From Anodontia alba (lineage: Eukaryota; Mollusca; Bivalvia; Lucinida; Lucinidae): a DNA stretch of 64,000 bases. Location: contig OZ024831.1 of the NCBI GenBank assembly GCA_964016985.1, forward strand, positions 27,633,631-27,697,630, written 5' to 3'. Made by a program: the position numbers and the translations under genes. The notes beneath the pieces were generated by a model, which saw only the letters and a program-made list of their open reading frames with translations, ran no database searches and was not told the origin of the DNA. Below, piece by piece: positions 1 to 11,847 of the stretch. Position 1 is the first letter of the stretch. Every line of letters starts with the position of its first letter.

Positions 1-220
1 AAGTAAAACTGGGCTTTACACGGGTATACATTATTTTTTCTTATTTCTGTTCAAAAACATAGATTGTGGGTACTCATTAGAACCGCCTCGGCGAGGCGGT
101 TTTAACGAGCACCCACAATCTATGTTTGAGTAGAAATATGAAAAATACAAGAATTATCATCTGAAAACTTTCAGGTTTTGGTGGCGAAAGTTTCAGTATA
201 TTTGAATAAGCGTGTTTTCT
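1..220 (+). mobile_element. Family A palindromic MITE, left end outside the window
   Basis: The core palindrome lies at about 55-130 (AACATAGATTGTGGGTACTC and its complement around a CCTCGGCGAGG centre). The right arm runs to TTTGAATAAGCGTGTTTTC, but the usual last bases CGTAATG are replaced by a T-rich run. The left 20-bp terminus is cut off by the window edge. Other family A copies define the full element. Confidence 0.85.
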
Positions 221-1230
221 CTTTTTTCTTTTTATTTTATTGGAATCTTGGTGTGTACACTGGGCTTCTAAAGACTTATGAACAAAATGAGTATACTCCC
301 TATACTCCCCACCATAAAATTTGTATACACCAATGATAATTTATTTACGAAACAAACGTTCACAAATGAAAATTTATTTTACAAAATAAATATAATTTAT
401 ACACTGTTTGCTCAGGCCTCTCGGCCCCAATACTTAGGGTGAAAATACTGTAATTTCATCACATATGCACGTTGGCACATGAAATAGTATACAAATACAA
501 AATACACCATTTTGTTTCAATAAATTAGAAAATAATAATGATTTCATTTAGAAAATAAAGAAAGAAAACAAAACTGAATAAAAGCTTTAACAAAATCAAA
601 ACTGAAAAATGAAACTTATAACATTAAGTCAACAATTTGAACGTCGTAAATAATAAATATGCAGTCCTGTTAAAAGAATATGTAGTAATTGAGAAATAAA
701 ACAAAATGAGAGCGCAAACAAACAAACAAACAAACAAACAATAAATAAATAAATAAACGTAGAAGTCCCATTTAAATTATTAGCTGGTCACCCAACTCAG
801 CAAGGAAGACTTTTTTAACAGTACGATTTAAACAATGCTCGTAAATAAAATTGAGTAAAACCACATAGCTGTTTCCCATGGCTTTTGCACCAAGGATTCA
901 GCCACCATTCACGAAATATGTACGAGAATGATCCTATTTTGAAATTCCCTGTGGTGATTGTTTCTTTCCGTTTAACAGATCCAAGTGAACTAACAGAAAC
1001 TTTATCCACAACAGCCTTAAAATTGACAGTAACACGACAGAGAAACCATCATTTAGGAGAAAATTTAAAATATATATGTTTATTTCTTGAATTCAAACAA
1101 CCATTCCTTGAAATGACACTTAAAATAACAGTGAATTAGTATGTAATAAAACATGATAAATCACCATTTCACAAAAATGAGGAAATTTGTTTGCGCAAAA
1201 TGGGTTAGTTCCATTTTTTACAAAGGTATA
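221..1230. other. A+T-rich non-coding stretch
   Basis: I see no gene. It holds a short CAAA/AAAT tract at about 717-760 and a stretch open on both strands (815-1139) without recognisable domains. A fragment at 406-440 (GTTTGCTCAGGCCTCTCGGC) resembles the flank of the family B hairpins. Confidence 0.5.
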
Positions 1231-1547
1231 CAGTCAACTCCGTTATCTCGAACTCCAAGGGACTCTCAAAAATACTTCGAGATATCCGTATTTCGACATA
1301 TCAGATTTGCAGACTTGAGGAAAAAATAAATCGAACAACCGCATTTAACAAATGTATATGTAATTGGACTCTTGAAGTTAGACATATGTTGAAAATGTTG
1401 TGGAAAAGAGGAGAAATTGCTCCTCCTCTTTTCCACAATATTTTGTTACCTGTTATTAGATTTTCATTTTTAAGCAGGGACCAGATTTTCACTTCGAGAT
1501 AAGCGGCTATTCGAGATAAGCGAGGTCGAGATAACGAGAGCCAACTG
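1231..1547. mobile_element. Family F pogo/Tigger-like MITE
   Basis: It starts CAGTCAACTCCGTTATCTCG and ends with the inverted counterpart CGAGATAACGAGAGCCAACTG. It is flanked by TA on both sides (1229-1230, 1548-1549). The TTCGAGATA motif recurs at both ends. A central palindrome (about 1392-1440, TTGTGGAAAAGAGGAG and complement) is the strongest hairpin. CAGT termini with TA duplication are typical of pogo/Tigger relatives. It has no transposase, so it is non-autonomous. A second copy is at 54563-54829. Confidence 0.75.
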
Positions 1548-1548
1548 T

Positions 1549-1835
1549 ATAATCGAACTTCAATGGCTCGGACATCTTTGGAACCATGAGGATTAATTAT
1601 AGCGCCAGGTCAGGAGGCAAGGGGGGATAATTTAGGGACGTTTCTTAGATCTTCTATAAAGTAATAGTCTGATGGATGTGCTCATTAGAATCTCCTCGAT
1701 GATTCGACTCTAACGAGTACACTCAATATACATTTTCGTAATAAAACAAGAACGTTTCTCTAAATATTTACTTTCTTGACCTATCGGATAAATGTAAAGG
1801 AAACATCGGAGTTCGAGTCATTGAAGGTTTAATGT
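1549..1835. mobile_element. Family G pogo-like MITE, first copy
   Basis: The left end is TCGAACTTCAATGGCTCGGA and the right end GAGTTCGAGTCATTGAAGGT, which are inverted counterparts. It abuts family F on the left and family C on the right. The core at 1676-1736 is a decayed hairpin resembling the family A core. It serves as the uninterrupted reference for the nested copy at 43339-44174. Confidence 0.7.
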
Positions 1836-1839
1836 ACAT

Positions 1840-2037
1840 TTAACCCTTGTCCTGCTGAATAAATTAAGATGCCACGCCCACTTCTAATTTTCAGCCAGTC
1901 AGATTACCTGATCCGAAATATTACTATAAATTCACATACTAAATGGCAAACAGTGCAGATCCAGGTCAGTTGGCTTCTCTGGATCTATACTGTTTGCAAA
2001 GGCAGGACATATCCGGGTTCAGCAGGACTAGGGTTAA
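1840..2037. mobile_element. Family C piggyBac-like MITE (TTAA ends)
   Basis: It begins TTAACCCTTGTCCTGCTGAA and ends CAGCAGGACTAGGGTTAA. TTAA at both ends followed by CCC matches the piggyBac target and terminus type. The interior has a hairpin around GCAGATCCAGGTCAGTTGGC, a partial version of the GATC hairpin also found in family B. Confidence 0.8.
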
Positions 2038-2594
2038 CATTATAATACATTACCAATATCCGTTCTACAATGGACTCGGTGCCCACTGGACAAATAAACG
2101 TTTATATAACTAATCCACATCCCTAAGATTGCGAGTATATACTTCTGTGTAAGAAATTATCGCTAAGAGGCAGGGCGGGATACATAAGTAATGGTAATAA
2201 AAATCTGCACAGAGTCCTAAACAAGCATGACCACCGTTTCGGAAAAGAAAGTATTGCAGTTTCCTGCAATATTAGTTTGGTTTTGAATCATTAAGCGTAC
2301 AGCAGTCACAATCAAGTTCCATCTAAGCCTGTGCTGTGAGAGGTCGGGGGCATGTGCAGCCCTGCGGGATACATTGTTGCATTTGAAGAGTCTCAATAAA
2401 ACCAAGATTTCAGAGTTTCTTTCATTTATATGTCCTTTTTCCAAGGGCAACCTTAATGTATTCTATTTCTTACCATCTGAGTTCAGTGGATCATCTATTG
2501 TTTTATTGTTGTTGTTTATTTTTTGGCTCTCCATATACATGTTTGTGTAAGTTTTTTTTTTCTTTTAAATATTCCTCGACGTATCACACATATG
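2038..2594. other. Non-coding stretch
   Basis: I recognise nothing beyond T-rich runs near 2500-2565. The 77-residue minus-strand frame at 2217-2450 has no recognisable domain. Confidence 0.4.
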
Positions 2595-2872
2595 CATCAC
2601 GAAAACATGCCTATATAATTTTGATCCCCTGAAACCCCACTTTTATATAGTAAAACTGGGGTTTACAGGGGTATACATTATTTTTCTTATTTCTGCTCAA
2701 AACATAGATTGTGGATACTCGTTAGAACCGCCTCGCTGAGGCGGTTCTAACGAGTACCCACAATCTATGTTTTGAGCAGAAATATGAAAAATATCAGAAT
2801 TTTTCATCTGAAAATTTTCATTTTTGGGTGGTAAAATTTTCAGTATATTTGAATAGGCGTGTTTTCGTAATG
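2595..2872 (+). mobile_element. Family A palindromic MITE, complete
   Basis: A full reference copy: left end CATCACGAAAACATGCCTAT, right end ATAGGCGTGTTTTCGTAATG, inverted with two differences. In order it holds a small hairpin (AAACCCCACTTTTATATAG with ACTGGGGTTT, about 2632-2664), the long core palindrome (about 2699-2774), and an AT-rich arm with GAAAATTTTC. No target-site duplication is evident. Confidence 0.92.
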
Positions 2873-3351
2873 GTAATAAATGGGTTCTGTATATTAGAGG
2901 TTTTGACATCGGATGATTAAATCTTATTTTAAACGATTCTTCTTTTTTCAATTTGTTGATGTATTACTTATTTCCCTTTCATCTCTGTTTACAAACCATA
3001 TTTGACTTTTTAATTTTTTATGAAATTTTCAAATTATTCTTTAAAAGCATGTTTAAATCATCAACAGCACAAATATTTCATTCTTTATTTCTTAAATATA
3101 TAATCTCTTTTGGACTTTTTATCTTCATAAGCTCAAGTGAGATTTCATGTCTCTCAAACGCATTGGATAGTTTCAAAATTTTATAGCTTACAAAAAAGCG
3201 CATATATATCATAACGATGACAACTCCTTCAATAGAATGCATAACGCTTTTCAGTCGCAACCACCATTTTTCTAAAACTGTTTGAATCATGTATACCTGA
3301 CTCGTATTTGGATCGTCAGCGTCACATAAAAGCCAGGATACAGCATTTCCT
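2873..3351. other. A+T-rich non-coding stretch
   Basis: Frames on both strands (2953-3186, 3078-3446) overlap each other and show no family signature. I treat them as chance. Confidence 0.4.
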
Positions 3352-3545
3352 ACAAGATCGCATGTGCGCCCAGCGAAAACACAGATCAGCTTGTGTACCA
3401 TCGAAGTGCGATCAGAGTCCTCGTAAGGCATTCTATGGGTAGCCAAGTATCCAGAGCGTCTTCAAGGGGAAAGCGAAGACACCGATCAGCCTGTCGGATG
3501 CGCAGGCTAATTCGAGTCTTCGCCTGGCGCACAGACAATATTTTT
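3352..3545. mobile_element. Family D MITE, degraded
   Basis: It contains GTGCGCCCAGCGAAAACACA and two GATCAG hairpin blocks with CGGATGCGCAGGCT and CTTCGCCTGGCGCACA, as in the better D copies at 9821 and 38186. The outer GAGAAAACGTACC termini are eroded. Confidence 0.6.
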
Positions 3546-4791
3546 GGAAATGCTGTGCCTCGGCTCATACGACTGAGTATTTTCACATAATTTTTCGTTG
3601 TTCTAAAACACAATCAGTGTCACTTCACCCCCTACAACCTACGTCATAACGAGATGAAGACATGTATTTTCGTTAGTAACATGTGTTTCGGAATCAGCAA
3701 CATGTTTTTCGGAAACTAGGTTTTCAAAAATTCAGAATGTTAACTTAGTGCACAGAATTTATTGACATGCGGACTGTCTTTTTTTCGAAAAACCGAGCTT
3801 CTGCAACGTAGTGGATATTCAGACACTCGGACCATCCCTGTTGATATTCGATAATGCTAATCATTAAAGCGTTATAAGTCGAAGCATCTACAGTAACTAC
3901 AATGTGCATGGAGTTTGCAATTGTTTTGGTGTAAGACATTACCAAAATGGTCAAGATTGGTGCACACAGTGAATTTTCATTGCATTACGCACTCTTCGTG
4001 ATTTTGGCAGAAATCCGAACAAACGATACAGTCACAGCTGTGTGCATGTCACCATAGGTTGTTGCCCCTTCACTTGCTTCTTTCACAACTGTCTTTGAAT
4101 TATCAGTTGCACAAGTATTAGTGTTTCTTCTGAACATAGTATACTCGTACACAATCACCATTTTGTGTTCTCGAAGGTCAAAAGACAAAATGTGTGACAA
4201 AAGAAATATACAGAAAAAGAAGCAAATTCCAGCTTAAACTTTCGTGAACACAAAATAGTGTTGTGTACGAGTATACTCAGAAGAAACACCAATTTCCTTC
4301 TTTTTCTGCTTACTTCTTTTTGTCACACTCTTTTGGATCATGCAATGAGTATTTTCCAGAAAACAGTCTGTAAAACTATCTGATCATCACATGCACACTT
4401 GTTTGCGTCTTCCTCACTGTTCTTCTTTGAACCGCTAAACAGTTAAAGTTTCAATGATTTTCCTCTAATGTTTCCCTTTGAATACTAATACACAATCTTC
4501 TCTGAACCAGGCTCACCTTATGCAATACAATATGTGCATTTGTATTTATTTTCTTTTTAAATATTACATGCATAATTTTCAATTTCATCGATTTGTCCGC
4601 TCAAAGCATCAGGTTCATTTTTTCTGTTTTATTGTAGCATTACTTGGAACCATAATATGTCATGTTCTTTTTTGTCATTGTTTGTGCCGATTGAAGTATT
4701 CCAGACACCATTTTCTATGTTATTGTCTTCACTATTAGCAGTATCGTATGCAAACCGTTTCAGTTTCATTGTCTTTAATATTTAAAGTGTA
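3546..4791. other. Non-coding stretch with an inverted pair
   Basis: An inverted pair is visible. GAACATAGTATACTCGTACAC followed by ACCATTTTGTGTTC (4131-4170) is matched by GAACACAAAATAGTG and GTGTACGAGTATACTC (4243-4280). This suggests a foldback of roughly 150-250 bp. No gene is seen. Confidence 0.45.
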
Positions 4792-5067
4792 CATTACGAA
4801 AACACGCCTATGCAAATATATAGAAAATTTCACCTCCAAAAACTGAAAATTTTCAGATAAAAACCTCTGATATTTTTCATGTTTCTTCTCAAAACATAGA
4901 TTGTAGGTACTCGTTAGAACCGCCTCGGCGAGGCGGTTCGAACGAGTACCCACAATCTATGTTTTGAACAGAAATAAGAAAAAATGTATACCCCTGTAAA
5001 CCCCAGTTTTACTATATAAAATTGGGGTTTAAGGGGATCAAAATTATATAGGCATGTTTTCGTGATG
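4792..5067 (-). mobile_element. Family A palindromic MITE, complete
   Basis: Reverse orientation: it starts CATTACGAAAACACGCCTAT and ends GGCATGTTTTCGTGATG. The core palindrome is at about 4889-4963 with CCTCGGCGAGG at the centre. Both arms are intact. Confidence 0.92.
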
Positions 5068-5396
5068 GTAGAGCATTTCATTAAACCAAAAAGTATTTTT
5101 TTTTTTATTTCCACAGAATGTATTTTTTTTCACAAATACGGAAACAATTATCTATATGTACACCACTTATATAGAGCTATGAAAGCCATGAGATTTTCTT
5201 TATTTACTAATGAGAACAGGAGGACAATATTGTTATTTCGCACATTAAACCACATATATACAGTTGATAGGAAAATAAAACAATTGACGTCGGCTTACAA
5301 ACTGACACACAAATCTGAATACTTCCGCTTTTACTATTTTTTTTTATCGGAAAAATGGGATCAACATTCCAAACATATAGTTAAGGTAAACACCAC

Positions 5397-5460
5397 CCCA
5401 GCGCCCCCCCCACCCCCCCCCCCCCTCCCCCCCAAAAAAAAAAAAACAAAAAAAAAACTT
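5397..5460. repeat. Poly-C then poly-A tract
   Basis: C-rich then A-rich homopolymer tract. It produces a proline/lysine run in the 155-residue plus-strand frame around it, which I therefore reject as a gene. Confidence 0.9.
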
Positions 5461-5746
5461 GTTACCATAATGCTTTACAAAACTTTCGTCTTTGAGGGTA
5501 CATGGCATATTGAGGAGCTGTTCGAATAGACTGTGTTTTCAGGATCGGCTGTACACCGTTGATTTTCTATCAGTTTGACTTGGTTGTAAGAGACTTCAGT
5601 CAGAAGTATTACATTTTCCTTCGAGTCATGTTTTGTGCACCGTGATAAACCTCATTCATTGGTGTCTCAAGTTGATTAGAACCTGGTAAAATTAAATCTG
5701 TCAATGTTGCCTTTGGAAAAAGAAGAACACAAAACGAAAATCGAAA

Positions 5747-5748
<2 letters not shown>

Positions 5749-5784
<36 letters not shown>
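5749..5784. repeat. (TA)n microsatellite
   Basis: An alternating TA tract of about 35 bp. Confidence 0.95.
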
Positions 5785-5785
<1 letters not shown>

Positions 5786-5870
5786 CTCATTGCGACACTT
5801 CGTATGACGGCATTGCAGTAAACAGAGTTGCATACGCCCCAAGCGCAGGTAGCATTCGAGTTAAGCCGGT

Positions 5871-5933
5871 GATGTGTGTGTGTGTGAGGGGGGGGGGGGG
5901 GGAGGGGGGAGGGGGGCGTGGGTGGAGGGGGAT
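5871..5933. repeat. (GT)n and G-rich tract
   Basis: A TGTGTGTG run followed by runs of G interrupted by A. It could form a G-quadruplex on the plus strand. Confidence 0.85.
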
Positions 5934-5978
5934 GTGCGTATGTAGCCTCGCAGATTACATCGTTGCATACGAAGAGAC

Positions 5979-6189
5979 TTAACCCATTAAAGATTGAATA
6001 AACTTTCCCACACAATATATTAGTCCATTTTCGATTTTAAGTATGTCAGGTTGTATGATGTAGATAGTCCTAAGGAAAAGTGCTTGATCTATTTGTAAAC
6101 AGTGGAGACGCTGGTTCTGTGGCGTCTGATCTGTGTCTGCACTGTTTGCCAATTACCCGTTTAGGGGTCTCCAGTCTTTCATGGGTTAA
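5979..6189. mobile_element. Family B2 MITE with TTAA ends
   Basis: It starts TTAACCCATTAAAGATTG and ends CTTTCATGGGTTAA. It carries the B hairpin in diverged form (TAAACAGTGGAGACGCTGG ... GTCTGCACTGTTTGCC). The TTAA plus CCC termini suggest a piggyBac-type origin. A related element is at 26826-27052. Confidence 0.72.
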
Positions 6190-6254
6190 TAAAATAAAAC
6201 CGAGTCTACGATGTTCATTCTTAGTGAAATAAAAATAAAAACTGCATTATAATG

Positions 6255-6287
<33 letters not shown>

Positions 6288-6910
6288 ATTTATAACCATA
6301 ATATAACTCAAACATCAGCAATAATACATACAATATACAATATTGACTACCGATTTGGATGTTCTTTTGCTCAAATGTTCACTTTAGTCCCAGGGGTGTG
6401 TAGTGTATTACTAGTAATTTTGTAGATGTATCCGATAATAGTTTCACCACACACAAAACCCATAGATTGCAGAGCAAAGAATCAATAAATCACAGAAAAG
6501 CCCGTAGGTTGTAATAAAACTGAATACCACACAAACTCTTCTAGGCTATTTAAATCTTATGTTCAAGTAGGCGAATTTTGAATATAAATATAGCATTAGG
6601 ATAGACAAAATATTAGAACGAAAATAAGAATTTATCTGGCGCCTGTATGATAAATGGACGGGCTGAGTCTTGTTCGCGGTCTTGAAAACGTTCCTTTGTC
6701 AACTAATGTGAAATGAAAATAACTAGACGACTAAAACATTCTACTACTACTACTACTACCACTACTACTACTACTACTAATTAAACTAATAGAGAAATAT
6801 GCTGGTGACTTAACCATGCAAGGAAAGTTTTAGTTTCCTATTTCTGTTCTTCACAGTAGTGTAATGTCTGATTTTTGTTTTTATTCTGTAGACGAAAACC
6901 TCTCTTTATA
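6190..6910. other. Non-coding stretch with poly-A and (CTA)n
   Basis: It contains a poly-A run at 6254-6282 and a (CTA)n tract at 6741-6780. No gene is seen. Confidence 0.6.
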
Positions 6911-7925
6911 GGCCCGCTTTGAAAAAGTGGGGCTATACTGGATTTGCCATATCCTTCCGTGATTCCATGACTCAGTGACTCCGTGATTCCGTGACTCTGT
7001 CATTCCGTGATTCCGTGAATGAAAAATTAAAATGCATTTTGCTTAATAACTTTTATGTTTGTGGTCCTACTTCAATGGAACTTATACTACACTTGATATC
7101 TAAGATAAGTAAGGTGTAGTCGCAGGATGGTGGCCAAGGACCCATAACTCTCGGAGTTATGTCCCTTGATAGGTTTTCAAATTGTGCCATTCTTTAAAAT
7201 TTTCGTAACATATTTCTCAGGAACTATGAAAGCTAAGAAGCTGAAAGATCGTATATGCATGGACAATGACTGCATGTATCGTTTGTACCGCAATAAGGGC
7301 CAAGGGTCCATAACTCTTGGAGTTATGTCGCTTGGTATGTTATACAAAAATTAAAATGCAGTTTGCTGAAAACTTTTACGTTTGTGGTCCTACTTCAATG
7401 AAACTTATACCACATTTAGTCTCTAAGGTAAGAAAATTGTAGTGGCAGAACGGTGGGCAAGGGCCAATAACTTTTGGAGTTATGTCCTTTGGTAGGTTTT
7501 CAAATTTTGCCATTATTGAAAATTTTTGTAACATATTTCTCAGGAACTAAGAAAGCTAGATACCGAAAGTTCGTATAATCATGGACAATGAATGGATGTA
7601 ACGTGTCTACCAGAATAAGGGTCAAGGGTCCATAACTCTTGGAGTTATGTCCCTTGGTAGGTTTTCAAAAAATTAAAATACATGTTGCTTAATAACTTTT
7701 ATGTTTATGGTCCTACTTTGATGAAACTTATACCACTCTTTGTTTCTAAGGTAAGGAAGGTGTAATGGCAGAATAGTGGCCAAGGGCCCATAACACTTGG
7801 AGTTATGTCCCTTCGTAGGCTTCCAATTTCCGTAACAGATTCATCCCATCTTTCCAAATTGTTAACATCAAATATTTTCAACACACGTGTGTCTTTCTCC
7901 TCTGATGGCATAGTAGCGGGGCTAT
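6911..7925. repeat. Family M repeat with three tandem degenerate units
   Basis: It begins GCCCGCTTTGAAAAAGTGGG and closes near TAGCGGGGCTATAGTC. After an 8-10-bp GATTCCGTGA minisatellite (6950-7018) come three related blocks of about 310-320 bp, starting near 7030, 7355 and 7680 (the third truncated). Each contains TGGTCCTACTTCAATG, a palindrome of the type ATAACTCTTGGAGTTAT, and CAGGAACTA-like motifs. The reading frames inside are short and I treat them as incidental. Confidence 0.65.
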
Positions 7926-8332
7926 AGTCAGATCCTCAGACAGCTCTAGTGTCTCCATTGTTTTAAAAAGTATAGTTTCAAAATCGTAAATTCGTTTAAC
8001 TGTATGGTATAGTTAATTACATTTCTTATATTTATAGAAAGATATACAGAAACTAAATATGAAGGAAAGTCAAGCATAAACGAAAACAACATATTTCAGA
8101 ACCATTCTTATTTATGATAACATGTAATAATAATTTCTACTGTTGAAACCATCATGCTATTTATTATTACTTGTTCTCTTCGAAAAAACGTCATATAGAA
8201 AACAAAAAAACAATAAATTACTTTCCGCTGCGTTGTTTCTTTAAAATTTCTTTTAATTGCTTATTTTTGGAAGCGTTTGGCGAAAATATATATTAATCCT
8301 TACACGTATGCACACCAAAACCAATACCTGTG
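7926..8332. other. A+T-rich non-coding stretch
   Basis: No gene or clear repeat is seen. Confidence 0.4.
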
Positions 8333-8402
8333 CAAACAGAGTAGATCCTGATGAGACGGCTCGTAAGAGCCGTCTCATCAGGATCTACTCTGTTTGCCAT
8401 TC
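8333..8402. repeat. Family B hairpin
   Basis: A near-perfect palindrome: GCAAACAGAGTAGATCCTGA, centre CTCGTAAGAG, then the complement ending TCTACTCTGTTTGCC. It has the same architecture as the other B hairpins, with a different stem (GAGACGGCTC). Confidence 0.85.
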
Positions 8403-8699
8403 TGGTTTTATTTTAGACTGAGACACCTATTTGCATCTGTGGGCATGTCCAGATTCAGAAATGGAAGAGTCCAGTTTAGATACTCAGGGGTGAAAAGGTT
8501 AACGATTGCTTGAAAATACGTGGTCATGTTCCTGCGGTAAATACAATTGACAAACATTCATATTTATTCATTTAGTACACAAAACGTAGATCTGTACCAT
8601 CAAGTTCAGTATTAATAATGAACGCACTTTAAAAATGGAAATTCCCTTTTTATAGTTTTGTCAAATCAGCGGTCAGTTCATGGTAAGAACTATACGAGG

Positions 8700-8905
8700 A
8701 ACATATATATACTTCCAAGAGAAAGCACTCTGGATTGACAGTAGCTGCTTGCTTGTTCCTGAAAAGAACAAATTTAAAGGAAAGGATCTGCTTCACAAGA
8801 GAAGCAAATTCTCTCCTTCAAATGCAGCCCCTTCGAGAATGTATTCGGGGACCAGCGAAGCAAATTTACTTTTACTGGAGTGGTCTCTCTTTGAAATGGA
8901 TACAA
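8700..8905. mobile_element. Family E element, degraded
   Basis: It retains AGAGAAGCAAATTCTCTCC and GGAAAGGATCTGC-like blocks of the family E hairpin (see 36390-36652). The ends are not clear. Confidence 0.45.
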
Positions 8906-9540
8906 CACTTTGAGCTATACCAGTATTTCTAAGGAACAAACCGTCTTTACATCGCACGTCTGTCCTGGTAAATGCATACAGTATTGGCATACAAATGTTT
9001 AGCAGATTTATACCGCATGGTCTCTTAATATACGGAGAGATATACCACAACAAACAGCGCAGACATAGCTCAAACTGTTTGATCACATTGTAGTAACACT
9101 GGCATGTGGACGGATGGACCGTATCAAGTGCAAACATAAGGTATCATTGGTTAGGTTACCTGAACCGAGATGTGTTAATTGCAGACTCGAATTCACGCTC
9201 CACCCAGGAAATTTTTGGACCATTAGTACAAAATCATACTCGATGTATACAGTGGATATAAAAGAAATTAGAGAACGGCAGCTACTCTATATAAAATGGA
9301 CGATCCATTAAAGCAATAATGAACGAATACATACAAACTAACACAACATCACCCCGACATACCTCACAAAGATATTGTTGAAGGGTCGTAAATTCTCAAA
9401 ATGACAGCCACTCAAACATAACTACGATGCAGGTAACGGTGTCCGAATGGTCATGATCAACATCCCAGCAAACACAAAACGTCGCAGCGACATCGAAACG
9501 TAGTGATGACGTTAATACAAGGGTTGACATAATGACTGCT
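8906..9540. other. Non-coding stretch
   Basis: Frames of 65-114 residues on both strands lack any recognisable family. No gene is called. Confidence 0.35.
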
Positions 9541-9781
9541 TCTGGGCCCAATTGTTCAAAGCATCGTCAGCTTAGCGAGCTCGTTAATGACAAAATTGTT
9601 AACTGTTTTATCTGAGGTACAATGATATTTTTGCTGCAAAAATGTGAGTAGCTTTTGCAATAAAAAAGCTACTCACATTTTTTCAGCAAAAAGTATCAAT
9701 GCATTTACCATATTTCAAGATAAAAGAAATGAACGTCGCGTTAGCTAACAACTTCGTTAAGCTTTGAACAATTGGGCCCTG
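9541..9781. mobile_element. Family N palindromic MITE
   Basis: Termini GGGCCCAATTGTTCAAAGC and GCTTTGAACAATTGGGCCC are perfect inverted repeats. The centre has AAAATGTGAGTAGCTTTTGC paired with its complement around 9640-9690. A second copy starts at 63882 and is cut by the window end. Confidence 0.85.
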
Positions 9782-9820
9782 GTGGTTCAAATTCTATGAT
9801 TACTTTGCATCTAACAAACA

Positions 9821-10058
9821 AGCCGCAACGTCAGAAAACGTACCTTCAGACATGTGCACCCAGCGAAGATACAGATCAGCCTGCGCATACGCGCAGTCTG
9901 ATCAGAATCTTCACTGGGCACAGTTTGGATAACCAAGGATGCAAAGTTTCTTCACGCGGACAACGAAGACTCTGATCAGACTGCGCGAATGCGCAGGCTG
10001 ATTTGAGTCTTCGTTTGACGGATATGACAGAAGGTACGTTTTCTCACCGGTTGCGGAT
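9821..10058. mobile_element. Family D MITE
   Basis: Left end GCCGCAACGTCAGAAAACGT, right end ACGTTTTCTCACCGGTTGCGG. Inside are two palindromes: CAGATCAGCCTGCGCATACG with its partner, and ACTCTGATCAGACTGCGCG with its partner. The spacer GTTTGGATAACCAAGGATGC also folds and is shared with the copies at 14381 and 38186. Confidence 0.8.
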
Positions 10059-10359
10059 TAAATGATTAAATAACGCCTGCCGTGTCAAGGTCATTCTTCG
10101 CTGGTATACCAGACATTCTGAAATGGTTCAAGGAATATCTATATCGTCTGATATTATTATATTCTTTCCGTCAGTGGCGAATCGTTCATTGGCCATTCAT
10201 TTACTATCTCATCTGTTATGCGAATTGCAACTGCAATACGAGGTCCTATATCTTTTTATATTCGTGGTGTACAAATTGTAAATAGTGAAAACTGTGATTT
10301 AAAATGCACACATGTCTAGAATATATTTTGTTCATTATTATTATTATTATTATTATTAC

Positions 10360-10391
<32 letters not shown>

Positions 10392-11847
10392 CTATACATC
10401 TGTTTGCTTCATATTTGCACGATATTTCAACTTGTGACATGATGTATGCCAAAGAATGGATATCTAAACTAAACAATGGTAGATATATAGAAAATGCGAT
10501 TTCTTAAATACATTTTTTTTGTCTATATCATTTTCCATTCCATCTTTTCGTGTCTTTAAACTATTAGGTTTTAATGAAATCGATGACTGATTAATAAAAG
10601 GATGCTTATGATTCCTTAGCTATAGATTGTTTCAGTTTATTTGACCAGTAGTCAATTCTGCTGCATTTTCAGAAACACAAAATTGTCCTTGGCAAACACT
10701 CACATCAGTCTGTACTCTCCTACCAGTCCCATCAAGACTTCTGTTTATGAATATTTTCTATGGTTCCCAGTGATCTTATATGCGGACGAAAAAGGTCCTG
10801 ATCTACTGCGCGGATGCGCACATTACAGAAAGTCCTGATAATTACCCGATAATTACTACCACTTAAGGAGAAACCCTGGGACTCTTTTGGTATCAAGAGA
10901 GTTCTGTTCTATATTATATCTGTTTACGCATTCGTTGTCTGCAAACAGAATTACTTGATACTACACCGTATAGAATATTTCAATGGAGATCAAATGCCCG
11001 GATGAGACTTTGCGCATGTGCAGGATGATGTGAATCCGCATATTTTGTGCATGCTCGAATGCACTTTTTCGCTTGATGAGGCCCAAGGTATGATACAATT
11101 GTTCGCTGCCAGCCTTAGAGAGAATTTGACGAACACACCTAAATCAAACATTAGACTACTACTACTACTACTACTACTGCTACTACTACTTACAATAGTA
11201 TAAACACTGACTTAAACTACCTGTGCTTCATGATAAATTAAAATGAAATATAACTGTAACTTGCACAATGATTGCGTAAAGGTAGCTGTATTTCATTTTG
11301 TATCAACTGTATCCAAACAATAGTGTTTTCACAGTAATACTGTCATTTGTGTCGTGGGTACTCTTTATATAACAAGAACAGTTTCTGCACCGTCTTATCT
11401 TCATCTTATGGCTAAAATATATATATTATATAAAAGTTTATAGTCTTTTAACCCATCTTAATGCTTTTCTTATTAATATGGTGATTGACATTTTAAATAT
11501 GATAAAAGACCTTTAATGAATGACGCCAAACATCCGTAGAAAAGCAAATGGTAATTTACGTGACAGATTATCCAGAATTGATAAAAAGATAGAATATTAA
11601 ACCACTGTAACGGGTTATTTCTGTAAATGATACAAAGTATTCTGTTTATGGTGCACTAGTTGTATTTTCAGGCGTTCGCATTTGTCAAACTCGTGATGCC
11701 AGCTACTGACCTATATTACATTGGGCACTCATATGACATAGTTGACCTGTCAATACCGTTGTATCACAACTATCATTTATACGTTAAAATTCTATGACTG
11801 AGCGTATGATTCAATCACCAAACTTTGCAAAAAGCTATCTACTCTAG
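10059..11847. other. Non-coding stretch with microsatellites and D-like relics
   Basis: It contains an (ATT)n tract at 10325-10390 and a (CTA)n tract at 11154-11192. Scraps of D-type hairpin (GATCTACTGCGCGGATGCGC near 10798 and GCGCATGTGCAGGATGATG near 11013) are also present. No gene is seen. Confidence 0.5.

Noticed and set aside
3078..3446. 122-codon minus-strand frame
   Set aside because: It overlaps a degraded family D element and another open frame on the opposite strand, with no recognisable motif.
5062..5529. 155-codon plus-strand frame
   Set aside because: It starts inside the end of a family A element and runs through a poly-C/poly-A tract that gives a Pro/Lys run. No domain.
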